Shown here: piece by piece, positions 49,287 to 58,139 of the stretch
Layout: every line of letters starts with the position of its first letter
Numbering within the stretch: position 1 is the first letter of the stretch
Assembly (NCBI GenBank): GCA_035633215.1
Contig: DASQFI010000016.1
Coordinates: 62,001-126,000 of the forward strand
Reading direction: 5' to 3'
Length of the DNA: 64,000 nt
From: DASQFI01 sp035633215
GTDB taxonomy: Bacteria; Acidobacteriota; Vicinamibacteria; Vicinamibacterales; SCN-69-37
Program-made: the position numbers and the translations under genes
Notes under the pieces: generated by a model
The model's input: the letters and a program-made list of their open reading frames with translations, nothing else
What the model was told of the DNA's origin: nothing
The model's database searches: none

Positions 49287-51038
49287 ATGACATTCTCATT
49301 GGGGACTGTTGTCCGTCCGATCGCGCTGACCCTCACCACCCTGCTGTTTGAAAGCGCGTGCACCCGCGCACCCGACCCCGCCGATCTGCTCCTCGTCGGC
49401 GGCCGCGTGTACACGTTCACCTGGCCCGAACCCGATCGCGAGGGTCGCCCATCGGCGAACGCCCCGCATGATTCGGTCGGCTGGCGGCCAGACGCGCAGG
49501 CCATTGCGATTCGCGGCGATCGCATCGTCTTCGTCGGTCCGCGCGTCGACGCGGAAGCGTTCCACGGAACGAAGACTCGCGTGGTCGATCTCGCGGGCGC
49601 GACCGTCTTGCCCGGCCTCATCGATTCGCACGTCCACCTGCCGGAACTCGGCGCGTCGCTCGAACGCGTGAACCTCGTCGGCGTGCAGACCGAAGCCGAC
49701 GCCGTGGCGCGTGTCGCGGAACGGGCGCGCACCACTCCGAAGGGCGAGTGGATCGTCGGCTGGGGCTGGGATGAAGGCGCGTGGGCCAACAAGTACCCGG
49801 ACATGCGGCTCCTCAGCGAGCGCGTTCCGGATCATCCGGTCATCCTGCGCGGGCTGCATACGTTTGCGGTCTGGGGCAACCGGCTCGCGTTCGAGCGCGC
49901 GAAGATCACCGCCGCCACACCCTCGCCCACCGGCGGAGAGATCAAGAAAGACCGTCGAGGCCAGCCGACCGGCATTCTCGTGAACAACGCGTCGGCGCTG
50001 CTCACAGCCGCACTGCCGGCGCCGACGCCTTCGCAGCTCTCGACGCGTGTGCTCGAAGCGCTGGAAGCGCTCGCGGCCGCGGGGTACGTGTCCGTCCATG
50101 AAGCCGGCGCGGACGCGGCACTGCTCGCCACGCTCGATCAACTGAAGACGGCCGGTCAACTCAGCCTGCCCGTCTACACCATGCTCGCGGCCCGGGATCC
50201 GGCGGTCATGAACGCCTGGGCGACGCGTCGTCCCATCATCGAGACGGGTCCGCTGGCGATCCGATCCGTGAAGGCGTTCTACGACGGCGCGATGGGCTCG
50301 CGCGGCGCGCTGTTCTTCGAGGACTACAGCGACCGGCCGGGCCACCGCGGTGTTGGCGCCAAGGACTACGGCTTCGATCGCGATCGGATGGCCGCGATGA
50401 TGCGCGCGGGGTTCCAGGTCGTCATCCATGCGATCGGCGACCGCGGCAACCGGGAGGCGCTCGATCTCTTCGAAGCCGTGATGAGGGCCCACCCGGAGAC
50501 GAAGAACACCCGCCCGCGGATCGAGCACGCCCAAGTCGTGAATCCCGCGGACATGCCAAGGTTCGCCGCGCTCGGCGTCATCGCGTCGATGCAGCCGTCG
50601 CACGCGGTCGAGGACATGCCCTGGGCCGAGGCCCGGATCGGACCCGAACGCATCAAAGGCGCGTACGCATGGCGATCGCTCCGGCGCGCCGGCGCGCGGA
50701 TGGCGTTCAACTCCGACCTCCCCGCCACCGACTACAACATCTTTTATGGCCTGCACTCGGCCGTCACGCGCACGGACAAGGAGCATCAGCCATCAGGCGG
50801 CTGGCGGCGCGAAGAGGCGCTCACGATCGAAGAAGCGCTTCGAGGCTGGACGTCGTGGGCCGCCTACGCCGAGTTCCGCGAGCACGAAACCGGCACGCTC
50901 GTCGCCACTCGGCGGGCGGACATTACGGTGGTGGACATCGATCCGCTGCAGGTCGCAGAGAAGGAGCCGCACAAGCTGCTCGACGGGAAAGTTCTTATGA
51001 CGATCGCGGGCGGGAAGATCGTGTTTCGGAAGCAGTGA
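49287..51038 (+). CDS. Amidohydrolase family lipoprotein (YtcJ-like)
   Basis: A 583-residue metal-dependent hydrolase. The start at 49287 gives a lipoprotein signal (LTLTTLLFESAC, lipidation at C of ESAC). Residues about 40-80 form the amidohydrolase N-terminal strand (LLLVGGRVYTF), then GLIDSHVHLPELG, the metal-binding HxH motif. A TIM-barrel follows with HAIGDRGNREALDLFE, RPRIEHAQVV and AFNSDLPATDYNIFY, and the C-terminal strand ends with GKIVFRK. It is of the YtcJ/imidazolonepropionase-like group that hydrolyses amides or esters in the periplasm. Substrate unknown. Confidence 0.87.
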   Translation: MTFSLGTVVRPIALTLTTLLFESACTRAPDPADLLLVGGRVYTFTWPEPDREGRPSANAPHDSVGWRPDAQAIAIRGDRIVFVGPRVDAEAFHGTKTRVVDLAGATVLPGLIDSHVHLPELGASLERVNLVGVQTEADAVARVAERARTTPKGEWIVGWGWDEGAWANKYPDMRLLSERVPDHPVILRGLHTFAVWGNRLAFERAKITAATPSPTGGEIKKDRRGQPTGILVNNASALLTAALPAPTPSQLSTRVLEALEALAAAGYVSVHEAGADAALLATLDQLKTAGQLSLPVYTMLAARDPAVMNAWATRRPIIETGPLAIRSVKAFYDGAMGSRGALFFEDYSDRPGHRGVGAKDYGFDRDRMAAMMRAGFQVVIHAIGDRGNREALDLFEAVMRAHPETKNTRPRIEHAQVVNPADMPRFAALGVIASMQPSHAVEDMPWAEARIGPERIKGAYAWRSLRRAGARMAFNSDLPATDYNIFYGLHSAVTRTDKEHQPSGGWRREEALTIEEALRGWTSWAAYAEFREHETGTLVATRRADITVVDIDPLQVAEKEPHKLLDGKVLMTIAGGKIVFRKQ

Positions 51039-51213
51039 GCAGCTCGACGAATCCAAGCGCTCGTCGGTACGTCAGGTACGACGGGTCCCAGGAACGAACT
51101 GACGCCAGTCTTTTTCTCTTCTTTTCTTTACTAAAGAAGACGACGCGCGACAGAATGTTCCACGCACCTGCCGTACCGTCGTACCGACAAGTGCTTTTTG
51201 GGAGCGTCTTTTC
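51039..51213. other. Convergent intergenic region, no gene seen
   Basis: Lies between the amidohydrolase and the penicillin-acylase-like gene. It has a 9-bp inverted repeat (GTCGGTACG at 51063-51071 facing CGTACCGAC at 51180-51188) and a palindrome TTCTTTA-C-TAAAGAA (51124-51138) next to T-rich stretches. These may act as terminators for both genes. Confidence 0.5.
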
Positions 51214-53547
51214 TCAGCGTCCCGGCTTGATCGTCATCCGCTGCGTCGTCTCTTTCTCCACTCGCTCCTTCGAGTACACGAGCGGGAAATAGAGATCATC
51301 CGCGAACAGCGGCAGCAAATTCCCGTAGAACGGACTTTCCGGCTGTCCGGATTGGCCTGGCACGTTCGTCACGATCGATCGATCCCAGTCCGCGACGTCG
51401 AGAATTTCGCGGTAGCTCGCGCCGTCGGCCGCGACCGTGCCGGCGCCGCCCCGGCGTTCGATTGTCGGCAGGTTGAACGCGGCGACAAGGGGGTGCGGGA
51501 AGGCGCGCGTGTGCATGCGGCCCCAGCGCCAGCCGCTCCAGTCGGTGCCCTGGCTCGCGATCAGTTGTTCGATCGTTTTGGCGAGGCTCGCTTCGTGCAG
51601 CTTCTGGCGCTCGGCGATCGGCCGCGCGGCGTCGCGCTCCTGCGGGGTCGCGAGGCCTCGCCATGCCGAATAGATGGCCGCAGCCGCGCTGTCGCGCGCG
51701 AGCACCGCGTCCCAGCTCGCGAGCAGCTGCCTCGCGCGCTCGACGTTCGGTTGTAACGCGGTCCAGCCGGTGAACAGCGGAAGCGCGGGCTGCGCGTTCA
51801 GCATGAGCGCGTCGAGCTGCATCCGCCGATGGTCGTCGATCGTGTACGTCCGTCCCGGCTGAATCATCTGCAGCAGGCGCGTGATGCGATCGAACTGCGT
51901 GTTGTTCGACGACTTGAACATCAGGGGCGGCGTGTAGCCTTTCGGCTGAATCTGGTTGTTCGCCGTGGCGATGAACCCGCGCGGCGGGTTGAATTCCCGC
52001 GGCAGATCCGTCCGGAAACCCTCCCACTCGTACGCGCCGGTGCCGGGCACGGGCAGTCGTCCGACCCACGACCGACGAGTGCGATCGCCGGCGGGCGCCG
52101 CACGATTCGGCGTGAGCGCCGAGGCCTGCCACGCGATGTTACCGTCCACGTCGCCGCAGATCAGATTTTCGGTCGGCGCTTTCCAGTACATCGCCGCGTC
52201 GAGGAACTCGCGGCAGTTCTTCGCCTGCGCGAGCCGCAGCCCGCCGAGATACGCGGCCGTGCCCGGCTCCAGCAGTGCCGACTGGAGCGCGTACGCGCGA
52301 TGGCGCACACGGTCCTCGTGAAAGATCGGACCGTGCCGGCTGTACTTCAGCTCCACGGTCTGCGCCGCCTCGCCTTTGACGACAATTTGCTCGCGGACGA
52401 CGGTGAGCGGCTCCCACTGACCGCGCCATCTCACTTCGTTCACGTTGGCCGTGTTGACCTCTTCGACGAACACGTCTTCCTGGTCGGTCCCGACGATCGT
52501 GAGGCCCCACGCGAGGCGATCGTTGTGGCCGATGGCGACGCCGACGAACGGCGGCTCGCCCGCGCCGATCACGTTCCAGCCGGGCGCGTTCAGATGGACG
52601 ATGTAGCGAAGCGAGGGATTCGTGACGTCGCGATGCGGATCGTTGGCGACGACCGGCTTGCCGGTGCTCGAAAGCTTGCCGCTGACGACCCAGTTGTTGG
52701 AGCCGGGCTCCCCGGTGTGACCCGCGTCTTCAGTTGAGATCGAGGGCACCCCACCGCGGCCAAGCCATCCGCGATACGGTTCGATGATCTCGGGCTGTGT
52801 CCCGCCACGACCACCGCCGCCGCGACCGCCGCCGGTCGTCACCGCCTCGTCGATGATCGCGAGATCGAGACCTTCGGGCAGCGCGAGATCGTCCCAGGGA
52901 TCCGGCGCGCGTTGTTTGTTGGCCGCCTCGGCGCCCAGCCGGACGACGTTTCGCGCCATTGTCAGTTCGGCCGACGCGTCGCCGAACGTCGCGGATCGAA
53001 GAATGAGGGTCTCGGCGGTCCACGGCGTCGGCACGATGCCGGTCAGCTTGAACTCGACCGGCAGGTTCGACGCGCGCTCCGCGATATAGGCATTCACGCC
53101 CGCCGCATATGCCGTGAAGATCCGTTTCCCGTCGGGGTGGTAGCTGGTCCACTCGCGATCGTCCATCGGCCCGCGGTACTTGAGGAGCCTCGCGGTGCGA
53201 TCGCGCGCGACGGCGGACGGCCCGAGAATCTCGGCGAGCCGGCCTTCGCGCTGCCGGCGCCACATCTCCATCTGCCAGAGACGGTCCTGGGCCATGACGA
53301 AGCCCTGCGCCATGAAGAGGTCGTCGACGTTCAGCGCGTAGATGTGCGGCACGCCCCAGCGATCCCGGATGACCTGCACGTCGGCCCGAAGTCCGGGGAT
53401 GCGGAACTCACCCGCGATTGGCGAGAGCGAGGCTTTCGCGAGGGCTTTCAGCTGGTCGTTCCCCGCCGGCTGTTGCGCGGCCGAGACACCGAGCCAGGCC
53501 ACAGCCACGCCTGCTACACCGATCACCGCCAGCGCTCGACGCGACAT
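51214..53547 (-). CDS. Penicillin-acylase-family Ntn hydrolase
   Basis: A 777-residue precursor. The signal peptide is LAVIGVAGVAVAWLGVSAAQ. The alpha chain starts near 50 (VQVIRDRWGVPHIYA). S283 in GEPGSNNWVVSG is the nucleophile exposed by autocatalytic cleavage after Gly, with a Gly/Pro-rich linker (GRGGGGRGGTQPE) before it. VANDPH and the later segments GVAIGHNDRLAWGLT and PTENLICGDVDGNIAWQ are typical of the beta chain. It hydrolyses amide bonds of acylated amines such as penicillins or acyl-homoserine lactones in the periplasm. ATG at 53547 with GGAG upstream. Start is firm; specificity is unknown. Confidence 0.9.
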   Translation of the reverse strand: MSRRALAVIGVAGVAVAWLGVSAAQQPAGNDQLKALAKASLSPIAGEFRIPGLRADVQVIRDRWGVPHIYALNVDDLFMAQGFVMAQDRLWQMEMWRRQREGRLAEILGPSAVARDRTARLLKYRGPMDDREWTSYHPDGKRIFTAYAAGVNAYIAERASNLPVEFKLTGIVPTPWTAETLILRSATFGDASAELTMARNVVRLGAEAANKQRAPDPWDDLALPEGLDLAIIDEAVTTGGGRGGGGRGGTQPEIIEPYRGWLGRGGVPSISTEDAGHTGEPGSNNWVVSGKLSSTGKPVVANDPHRDVTNPSLRYIVHLNAPGWNVIGAGEPPFVGVAIGHNDRLAWGLTIVGTDQEDVFVEEVNTANVNEVRWRGQWEPLTVVREQIVVKGEAAQTVELKYSRHGPIFHEDRVRHRAYALQSALLEPGTAAYLGGLRLAQAKNCREFLDAAMYWKAPTENLICGDVDGNIAWQASALTPNRAAPAGDRTRRSWVGRLPVPGTGAYEWEGFRTDLPREFNPPRGFIATANNQIQPKGYTPPLMFKSSNNTQFDRITRLLQMIQPGRTYTIDDHRRMQLDALMLNAQPALPLFTGWTALQPNVERARQLLASWDAVLARDSAAAAIYSAWRGLATPQERDAARPIAERQKLHEASLAKTIEQLIASQGTDWSGWRWGRMHTRAFPHPLVAAFNLPTIERRGGAGTVAADGASYREILDVADWDRSIVTNVPGQSGQPESPFYGNLLPLFADDLYFPLVYSKERVEKETTQRMTIKPGR

Positions 53548-53610
53548 ACAAGGAACTCCTTCAGTGGGCTTGGGGCGAATTATCCTTCATGAAGAACTAT
53601 AGTCACCCGT

Positions 53611-55095
53611 ATGCGTGTGCAGATTTGGGCGCTGACCGGAGTGCTGGCGGTCCTGGCTGGTGGCACTTCCGCCAATCAACCGGCGCCCGCCAACTGGCCG
53701 CGATTCCGGGGACCGGATGCCGCGGGAATCGCCGATGGCGAGCAGCTCCCCACCGCCTGGAACGGACCGGGCGGCACGAATATCCGCTGGAAAGTCCCGA
53801 TCGCCGGTCTCTCCCACTCCAGTCCCATCGTCTGGGGCGACCGCCTGTTCCTGACGTCGGCAATCAGCAGTCGCGCCGATGCGACGTTCAAGCCTGGGCT
53901 GTACGGCGAAGGCACCGCTTCCGAGGATCGCAGCTCGCACAAGTGGGTGCTCACCGCGATCGATCGACGGACCGGCAAGACGCTCTGGCAGCGCACGGCG
54001 TACGAAGGCGTCCCGAAAGAGAAGCGCCACATCAAGTCCACGTACGCGAGCTCCACGCCCGTCACCGACGGGCGCATTGTCGTCGCCTACTTCGGATCGC
54101 AGGGGCTGCACGCATTCGACCTCAACGGCAAGCCGCTGTGGCGACAGGATCTTGGTCGCCTCGACGTCGGGGCGTACGACTTGCCCGAGTACGAGTGGGG
54201 CACGGCCAGCTCACCCATCATCGACAACGGCCTCGTCATTGTTCAGGCCGACCAGCAGAAAGGCTCCTTCCTCATCGCGTTCAAGGCCGCGACCGGAGAG
54301 ATGGCGTGGAAGACGATGCGCGACGAGCTGCCGTCGTGGGGCACGCCGAACGTCTATCGTTCGACCAGGCCGGGCCGCGCGCCGGAGCTCGTGACGAACG
54401 CGTCCAATTTCATCCGGGGCTACGACCCGGCGACCGGGAAGGAACTGTGGCGGCTCGGCGGCAGCTCGAAGATCACCGCGCCGACGCCGGTCTTCACAGA
54501 TGACTTCATCCTCGTCGCGAGCGGGCGCCGCGACGAGAAGCCGATCTTCGTGATCCGTCCGGGCGCGCGCGGGGACATCACGCTCGGCGCCGCCCAGACG
54601 TCGAACGACGCGGTCGCCTGGTCCAAGCGCGGGCGCGGCCCGTACATGCCCACGCCGTTGATCTATCGCGGTCAGGTCTACGTGATCAACAACGACGGCA
54701 TCTTCGACGCCTACGATCTCGCGACCGGCCGCGAGATCTACCGCGACCGGATTCCGCATCCAGGCAGCGGCTTCAGCGCATCGCCCGTCGTCTCGGACGG
54801 CCGGATCTTTCTCTCGAGCGAAGACGGCGACATGTTCGTCGTGGCGGCCGGTCCAAAGTTCTCCATCGTCGCCACCAATCACATGGGCGAGCCCCTGATG
54901 GCGACCCCGGCCATCGTCGATCGGACGATGTACGTCCGCGCCCAGCAGCACCTGTTTGCGATCGGCGCGCCCGCGACTCGCGCGGAGCCTTCAGCCTCTT
55001 CGCTGGGGGTGGGGCCCCGGCGCGAGGAACAGAGGATAGCGAGTCTGCGAGCGCCGGAGCGCGCGCGAGCGGGGGTGGGGCCCCGCGAGCAGTGA
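53611..55095 (+). CDS. Exported PQQ-type beta-propeller protein (repeat-derived C-terminus)
   Basis: A 494-residue propeller. The signal peptide is LTGVLAVLAGGTSA. The start motif NWPRFRGPDAAGIADG and the blades AIDRRTGKTLWQR, GYDPATGKELWRL and AYDLATGREIYRD place it with the other four propellers of the window. It has no cytochrome or other enzyme domain. Divergent from the penicillin-acylase-like gene. The last ~35 residues (SLGVGPRREEQRIASL ... GVGPREQ) are encoded by the GC-rich repeat at 55000-55090 and are probably not functional; the propeller ends near LFAIGAPATRA. Confidence 0.85.
   Translation: MRVQIWALTGVLAVLAGGTSANQPAPANWPRFRGPDAAGIADGEQLPTAWNGPGGTNIRWKVPIAGLSHSSPIVWGDRLFLTSAISSRADATFKPGLYGEGTASEDRSSHKWVLTAIDRRTGKTLWQRTAYEGVPKEKRHIKSTYASSTPVTDGRIVVAYFGSQGLHAFDLNGKPLWRQDLGRLDVGAYDLPEYEWGTASSPIIDNGLVIVQADQQKGSFLIAFKAATGEMAWKTMRDELPSWGTPNVYRSTRPGRAPELVTNASNFIRGYDPATGKELWRLGGSSKITAPTPVFTDDFILVASGRRDEKPIFVIRPGARGDITLGAAQTSNDAVAWSKRGRGPYMPTPLIYRGQVYVINNDGIFDAYDLATGREIYRDRIPHPGSGFSASPVVSDGRIFLSSEDGDMFVVAAGPKFSIVATNHMGEPLMATPAIVDRTMYVRAQQHLFAIGAPATRAEPSASSLGVGPRREEQRIASLRAPERARAGVGPREQ
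55000..55090. repeat. GGGGTGGGGCCCC repeat, left copy of inverted pair
   Basis: Two copies of a GC-rich motif with core GGGGGTGGGGCCCC are separated by a ~45-bp spacer. The second (55065-55090) recurs exactly, as the reverse complement over 26 bp, at 61994-62019. The region lies between the propeller gene and the first kinase gene. Confidence 0.75.
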
Positions 55096-55113
55096 AAAAG
55101 AAGACTGCCTGAA

Positions 55114-58100
55114 ATGATCGGCCGAACGCTGTCGCACTACGAGATCATCGAGGAGATCAGCCGCGGCGGCATGGGCGTCGTCTATCGTGCCCGCGACGTG
55201 AATCTCGGCCGCGAGGTCGCGCTCAAAGTGCTGCCCGAAGACCTCGTCCACGACGCCGAGCGCCGGCAGCGGCTGCTGCAGGAGGCGCGCGCCGCGTCGA
55301 CGCTCGAGCATCCGCACATCGCCGTAATACACGAGGTCGGCGAAGCCGACGGCGTGACGTTCATCGCCATGGAGCTGATCCGCGGCGAGAAGCTCAGCGA
55401 GGTGCTGGGGCGCGGTCCGCTGCCGCTCAAACGCGCGCTTGATCTCACGGTGGAGACGAGCGAGGGCCTCGCGCGCGCGCACGAAAAAGGGATCATCCAC
55501 CGCGACCTGAAGCCGGCCAACGTCATGGTGACCGACGAGGGCCACGCCAAGATCATCGACTTCGGCCTCGCCAAACTGATTGAGCCGGTCAGCCGGGAGG
55601 CGTCCACGGTTTCCGTTCATGGCCCCCGCACCGACTCCGGCGTCATTCTGGGCACGGCCGCCTACATGTCGCCGGAACAGGCGCGCGGCATCCGGATCGA
55701 CCACCGGAGCGACATCTTTTCACTCGGCGTCATGCTGTACGAGATGTTGACAGGGCGCGCGGCGTTCCAGGGCGCCAGCAGCCTCGACACGATGCACGCG
55801 ATCCTCACGCAGCCCATGCCATCGCTGCCCACGATTGCCGGGCTCGCCGACGACGCCGCCGGCCAGATCCAGCGCGTCATCGAGAAGTGCACCGCCAAGG
55901 ATCCCGACGATCGTTATCAGGGCATGAAGGACATCGTCGTCGATCTCCGCATCGCGAGACGGCACTTGGAGTCCTCGTCGTCGGTGACGACGGTCGGTGC
56001 GACGTCGGTGGCGTCCGTGCCAGCGGCGCCGAAGGCTCGACCCCGGATGCGAATTCTGGCGGGAGGGCTGCTGACGCTCGCGGCGGCCGTCGCGGCGGTC
56101 GTCTGGTGGACGGGACGACAGCCGGGGCCCACGGTCAGTCCATCCGGCAAACCGGCGCTCGCCGTGCTCTATTTCGAGAACAACACCGGCGACGCCTCGC
56201 TCGACTGGATGCGCACGGGCCTCACCGACATGATGGTGACGGACCTCTCGCAGTCCACCGACATCGAGGTCCTCGGCACGGACCGGCTCTACCAGATTCT
56301 GCAGGACCTCAAGCGCACCGACGACCGCGTGATCTCGTCGGACGTCGTGAAACAGATCGCGAGCCGGGCCGGCGTCGACAACGTGCTCGTCGGAAGCTAC
56401 GTCAAGGCCGGCGACACGATCCGTATCAGCGCGCGCCTGCAGGACGCACGCACCGGCCAGATCGTCAGCGCCGAGAGAGTCGAGGGCGCGGGCGAGTCGA
56501 GCGTGTTCTCACTCGTCGACGAGCTCACGCGCCGGTTCAAATCGAAGATGGCGGCCCTTGTTGGTTCGAGACCGGGTTCACTGTTCACACGCCCCGGCCA
56601 GACTGCCGGAACAGGCCTCGATCTCGGCGTAAAGGCGATCACGACGTCCTCGATCGAGGCCTACCGCTACTATGCCGAAGGCATCAATTCCCACGACCGC
56701 AGTCTCAGCGCGCAGGCGGCGCCCCTCCTCGAAAAGGCCATCGAGATCGATCCGAACTTCGCGATGGCCTACGCGAAGCTTGCCGTGGTGAGCAGCAATC
56801 TCGGAGCCTTCAACAAGCGCGACGACTATGCGAAACGCGCGCTCGATCGGATCGACCGGCTCACGACGCGCGAGCGGTACTACATCGAGGGCTTCTACTA
56901 CGGGATTCGACCGGAAACGATGAAGCGAAGCATCGAGGCCTACCAGCAGGGCCTGGCGCTGCATCCGGAGCACCAGGCGTCGCGGCACAACCTGGGCCTG
57001 CATTTTCTCGACCTCGAGCGCTTTCCGGAGAGCCTCGAGCAGTACGAAGAACTGCGGCGGCGCGGCACGTCCAATCCAACGACATACGAGAATCTCTCCG
57101 CCGCATATATCGAGGTCGGCAACACGAAGCGTGCGCGTGAGGTGGCCGAAGAGTACGTCGCTCAGCACCCTGAGTCGGCGGCCGGCTTCCGCGCCCTGGG
57201 CAGCGCGCTCGTGGCCGAAGGCCGGCTCGACGAGGCCCGCGCGGCGTTCGAGAAGGCCGAGGCGCTCGATCCCCTGGATTTTTCCCAGAAGATAGGTCGG
57301 CGGAATGTCGCGTTCCTCCAACATCGGTGGGCCGATGCGGAGGCCGTGAACCAGGAACTGGCGAAAGCGCCAGATCCCTTTCAGCAGTTCATCGCCCTCG
57401 CTGGCGGCGCTCAGATCAGCGCGGCTCGGGGCCGAGGCCAGGAGGCGCTCGCCCGCTGGGACGCGGCCGCGCGGCTCACAGGTCTCCCGCCACTGATGCG
57501 AGCCGGCGCACGCAATCGACAGGCCTCCTTCCTGCTACGGCTGGGGAAGCCTGCGGCGGCGCTTGCGCAGCTGCAGCTTGCGCTCCCAGACTCGCGCAAC
57601 CGCGATCAGGAGTTCCAGACGCTGCAGCTCCTGGCCGTTGCGCAGGCGGCGCTCGGCCAGACGGCCGACTCGGAGAAATCGCTGGCGCTTCTCGAATCGC
57701 GGGCGGCGATCCTGCCAAGCGATCGTGAAAAACGACGCGTCCATTGGGCGCGAGGCCAGATCGCGCTCGACCGCGGAGACACGGGCACGGCCGTATCGGA
57801 GCTGGGCACGGCGCAGCGTATGCTGCCCGTCCACGGACCCGTGCTCGGGCCCCCGTCGTCGCTCGCCGAGCTCCTGTTCGCGGCGGCGTCGGCGAACGTC
57901 AAGGCCGGCAAAGATGCCGAAGCGGCCAACCTTCTCGAGCGACTTCAGGCTGGGCACGACCGCGTGTACGGTCTGGACAGCTACGGCCGCAGCTTCTTCG
58001 TGCTCGCGCAGATCTACGAGCGTCGGGGCGACGCCGCGCGGGCGCGTGAGCAGTACTCGCGCTTTCTCGATCTCTGGCGCGACGGCGATCTCGAACGCGG

Positions 58101-58137
58101 CTGGGTAGCCGAGGCGCAGAGGAAGACGGCGCGCTGA
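55114..58137 (+). CDS. Ser/Thr protein kinase with TolB-like and TPR regions (copy 1)
   Basis: A 1007-residue PknB-type kinase. The kinase domain (about 9-290) has ISRGGMGVVYRARD, K38 in EVALKVL, H129-R-D131 in IIHRDLKPANVMV, D149-F-G in IIDFGLAKL, and the APE-like region GTAAYMSPEQARG. A single transmembrane helix follows at about 313-330 (ILAGGLLTLAAAVAAVVWW). Outside the membrane, IAVLYF-like ALAVLYFENNTGDASLDWMRTGL is a TolB/FlgO-like domain (about 350-490), followed by a long TPR region. It likely senses an envelope cue and phosphorylates cytoplasmic targets. All catalytic residues are present. A paralogue follows after 2 bp. Confidence 0.92.
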   Translation: MIGRTLSHYEIIEEISRGGMGVVYRARDVNLGREVALKVLPEDLVHDAERRQRLLQEARAASTLEHPHIAVIHEVGEADGVTFIAMELIRGEKLSEVLGRGPLPLKRALDLTVETSEGLARAHEKGIIHRDLKPANVMVTDEGHAKIIDFGLAKLIEPVSREASTVSVHGPRTDSGVILGTAAYMSPEQARGIRIDHRSDIFSLGVMLYEMLTGRAAFQGASSLDTMHAILTQPMPSLPTIAGLADDAAGQIQRVIEKCTAKDPDDRYQGMKDIVVDLRIARRHLESSSSVTTVGATSVASVPAAPKARPRMRILAGGLLTLAAAVAAVVWWTGRQPGPTVSPSGKPALAVLYFENNTGDASLDWMRTGLTDMMVTDLSQSTDIEVLGTDRLYQILQDLKRTDDRVISSDVVKQIASRAGVDNVLVGSYVKAGDTIRISARLQDARTGQIVSAERVEGAGESSVFSLVDELTRRFKSKMAALVGSRPGSLFTRPGQTAGTGLDLGVKAITTSSIEAYRYYAEGINSHDRSLSAQAAPLLEKAIEIDPNFAMAYAKLAVVSSNLGAFNKRDDYAKRALDRIDRLTTRERYYIEGFYYGIRPETMKRSIEAYQQGLALHPEHQASRHNLGLHFLDLERFPESLEQYEELRRRGTSNPTTYENLSAAYIEVGNTKRAREVAEEYVAQHPESAAGFRALGSALVAEGRLDEARAAFEKAEALDPLDFSQKIGRRNVAFLQHRWADAEAVNQELAKAPDPFQQFIALAGGAQISAARGRGQEALARWDAAARLTGLPPLMRAGARNRQASFLLRLGKPAAALAQLQLALPDSRNRDQEFQTLQLLAVAQAALGQTADSEKSLALLESRAAILPSDREKRRVHWARGQIALDRGDTGTAVSELGTAQRMLPVHGPVLGPPSSLAELLFAAASANVKAGKDAEAANLLERLQAGHDRVYGLDSYGRSFFVLAQIYERRGDAARAREQYSRFLDLWRDGDLERGWVAEAQRKTAR

Positions 58138-58139
58138 CG

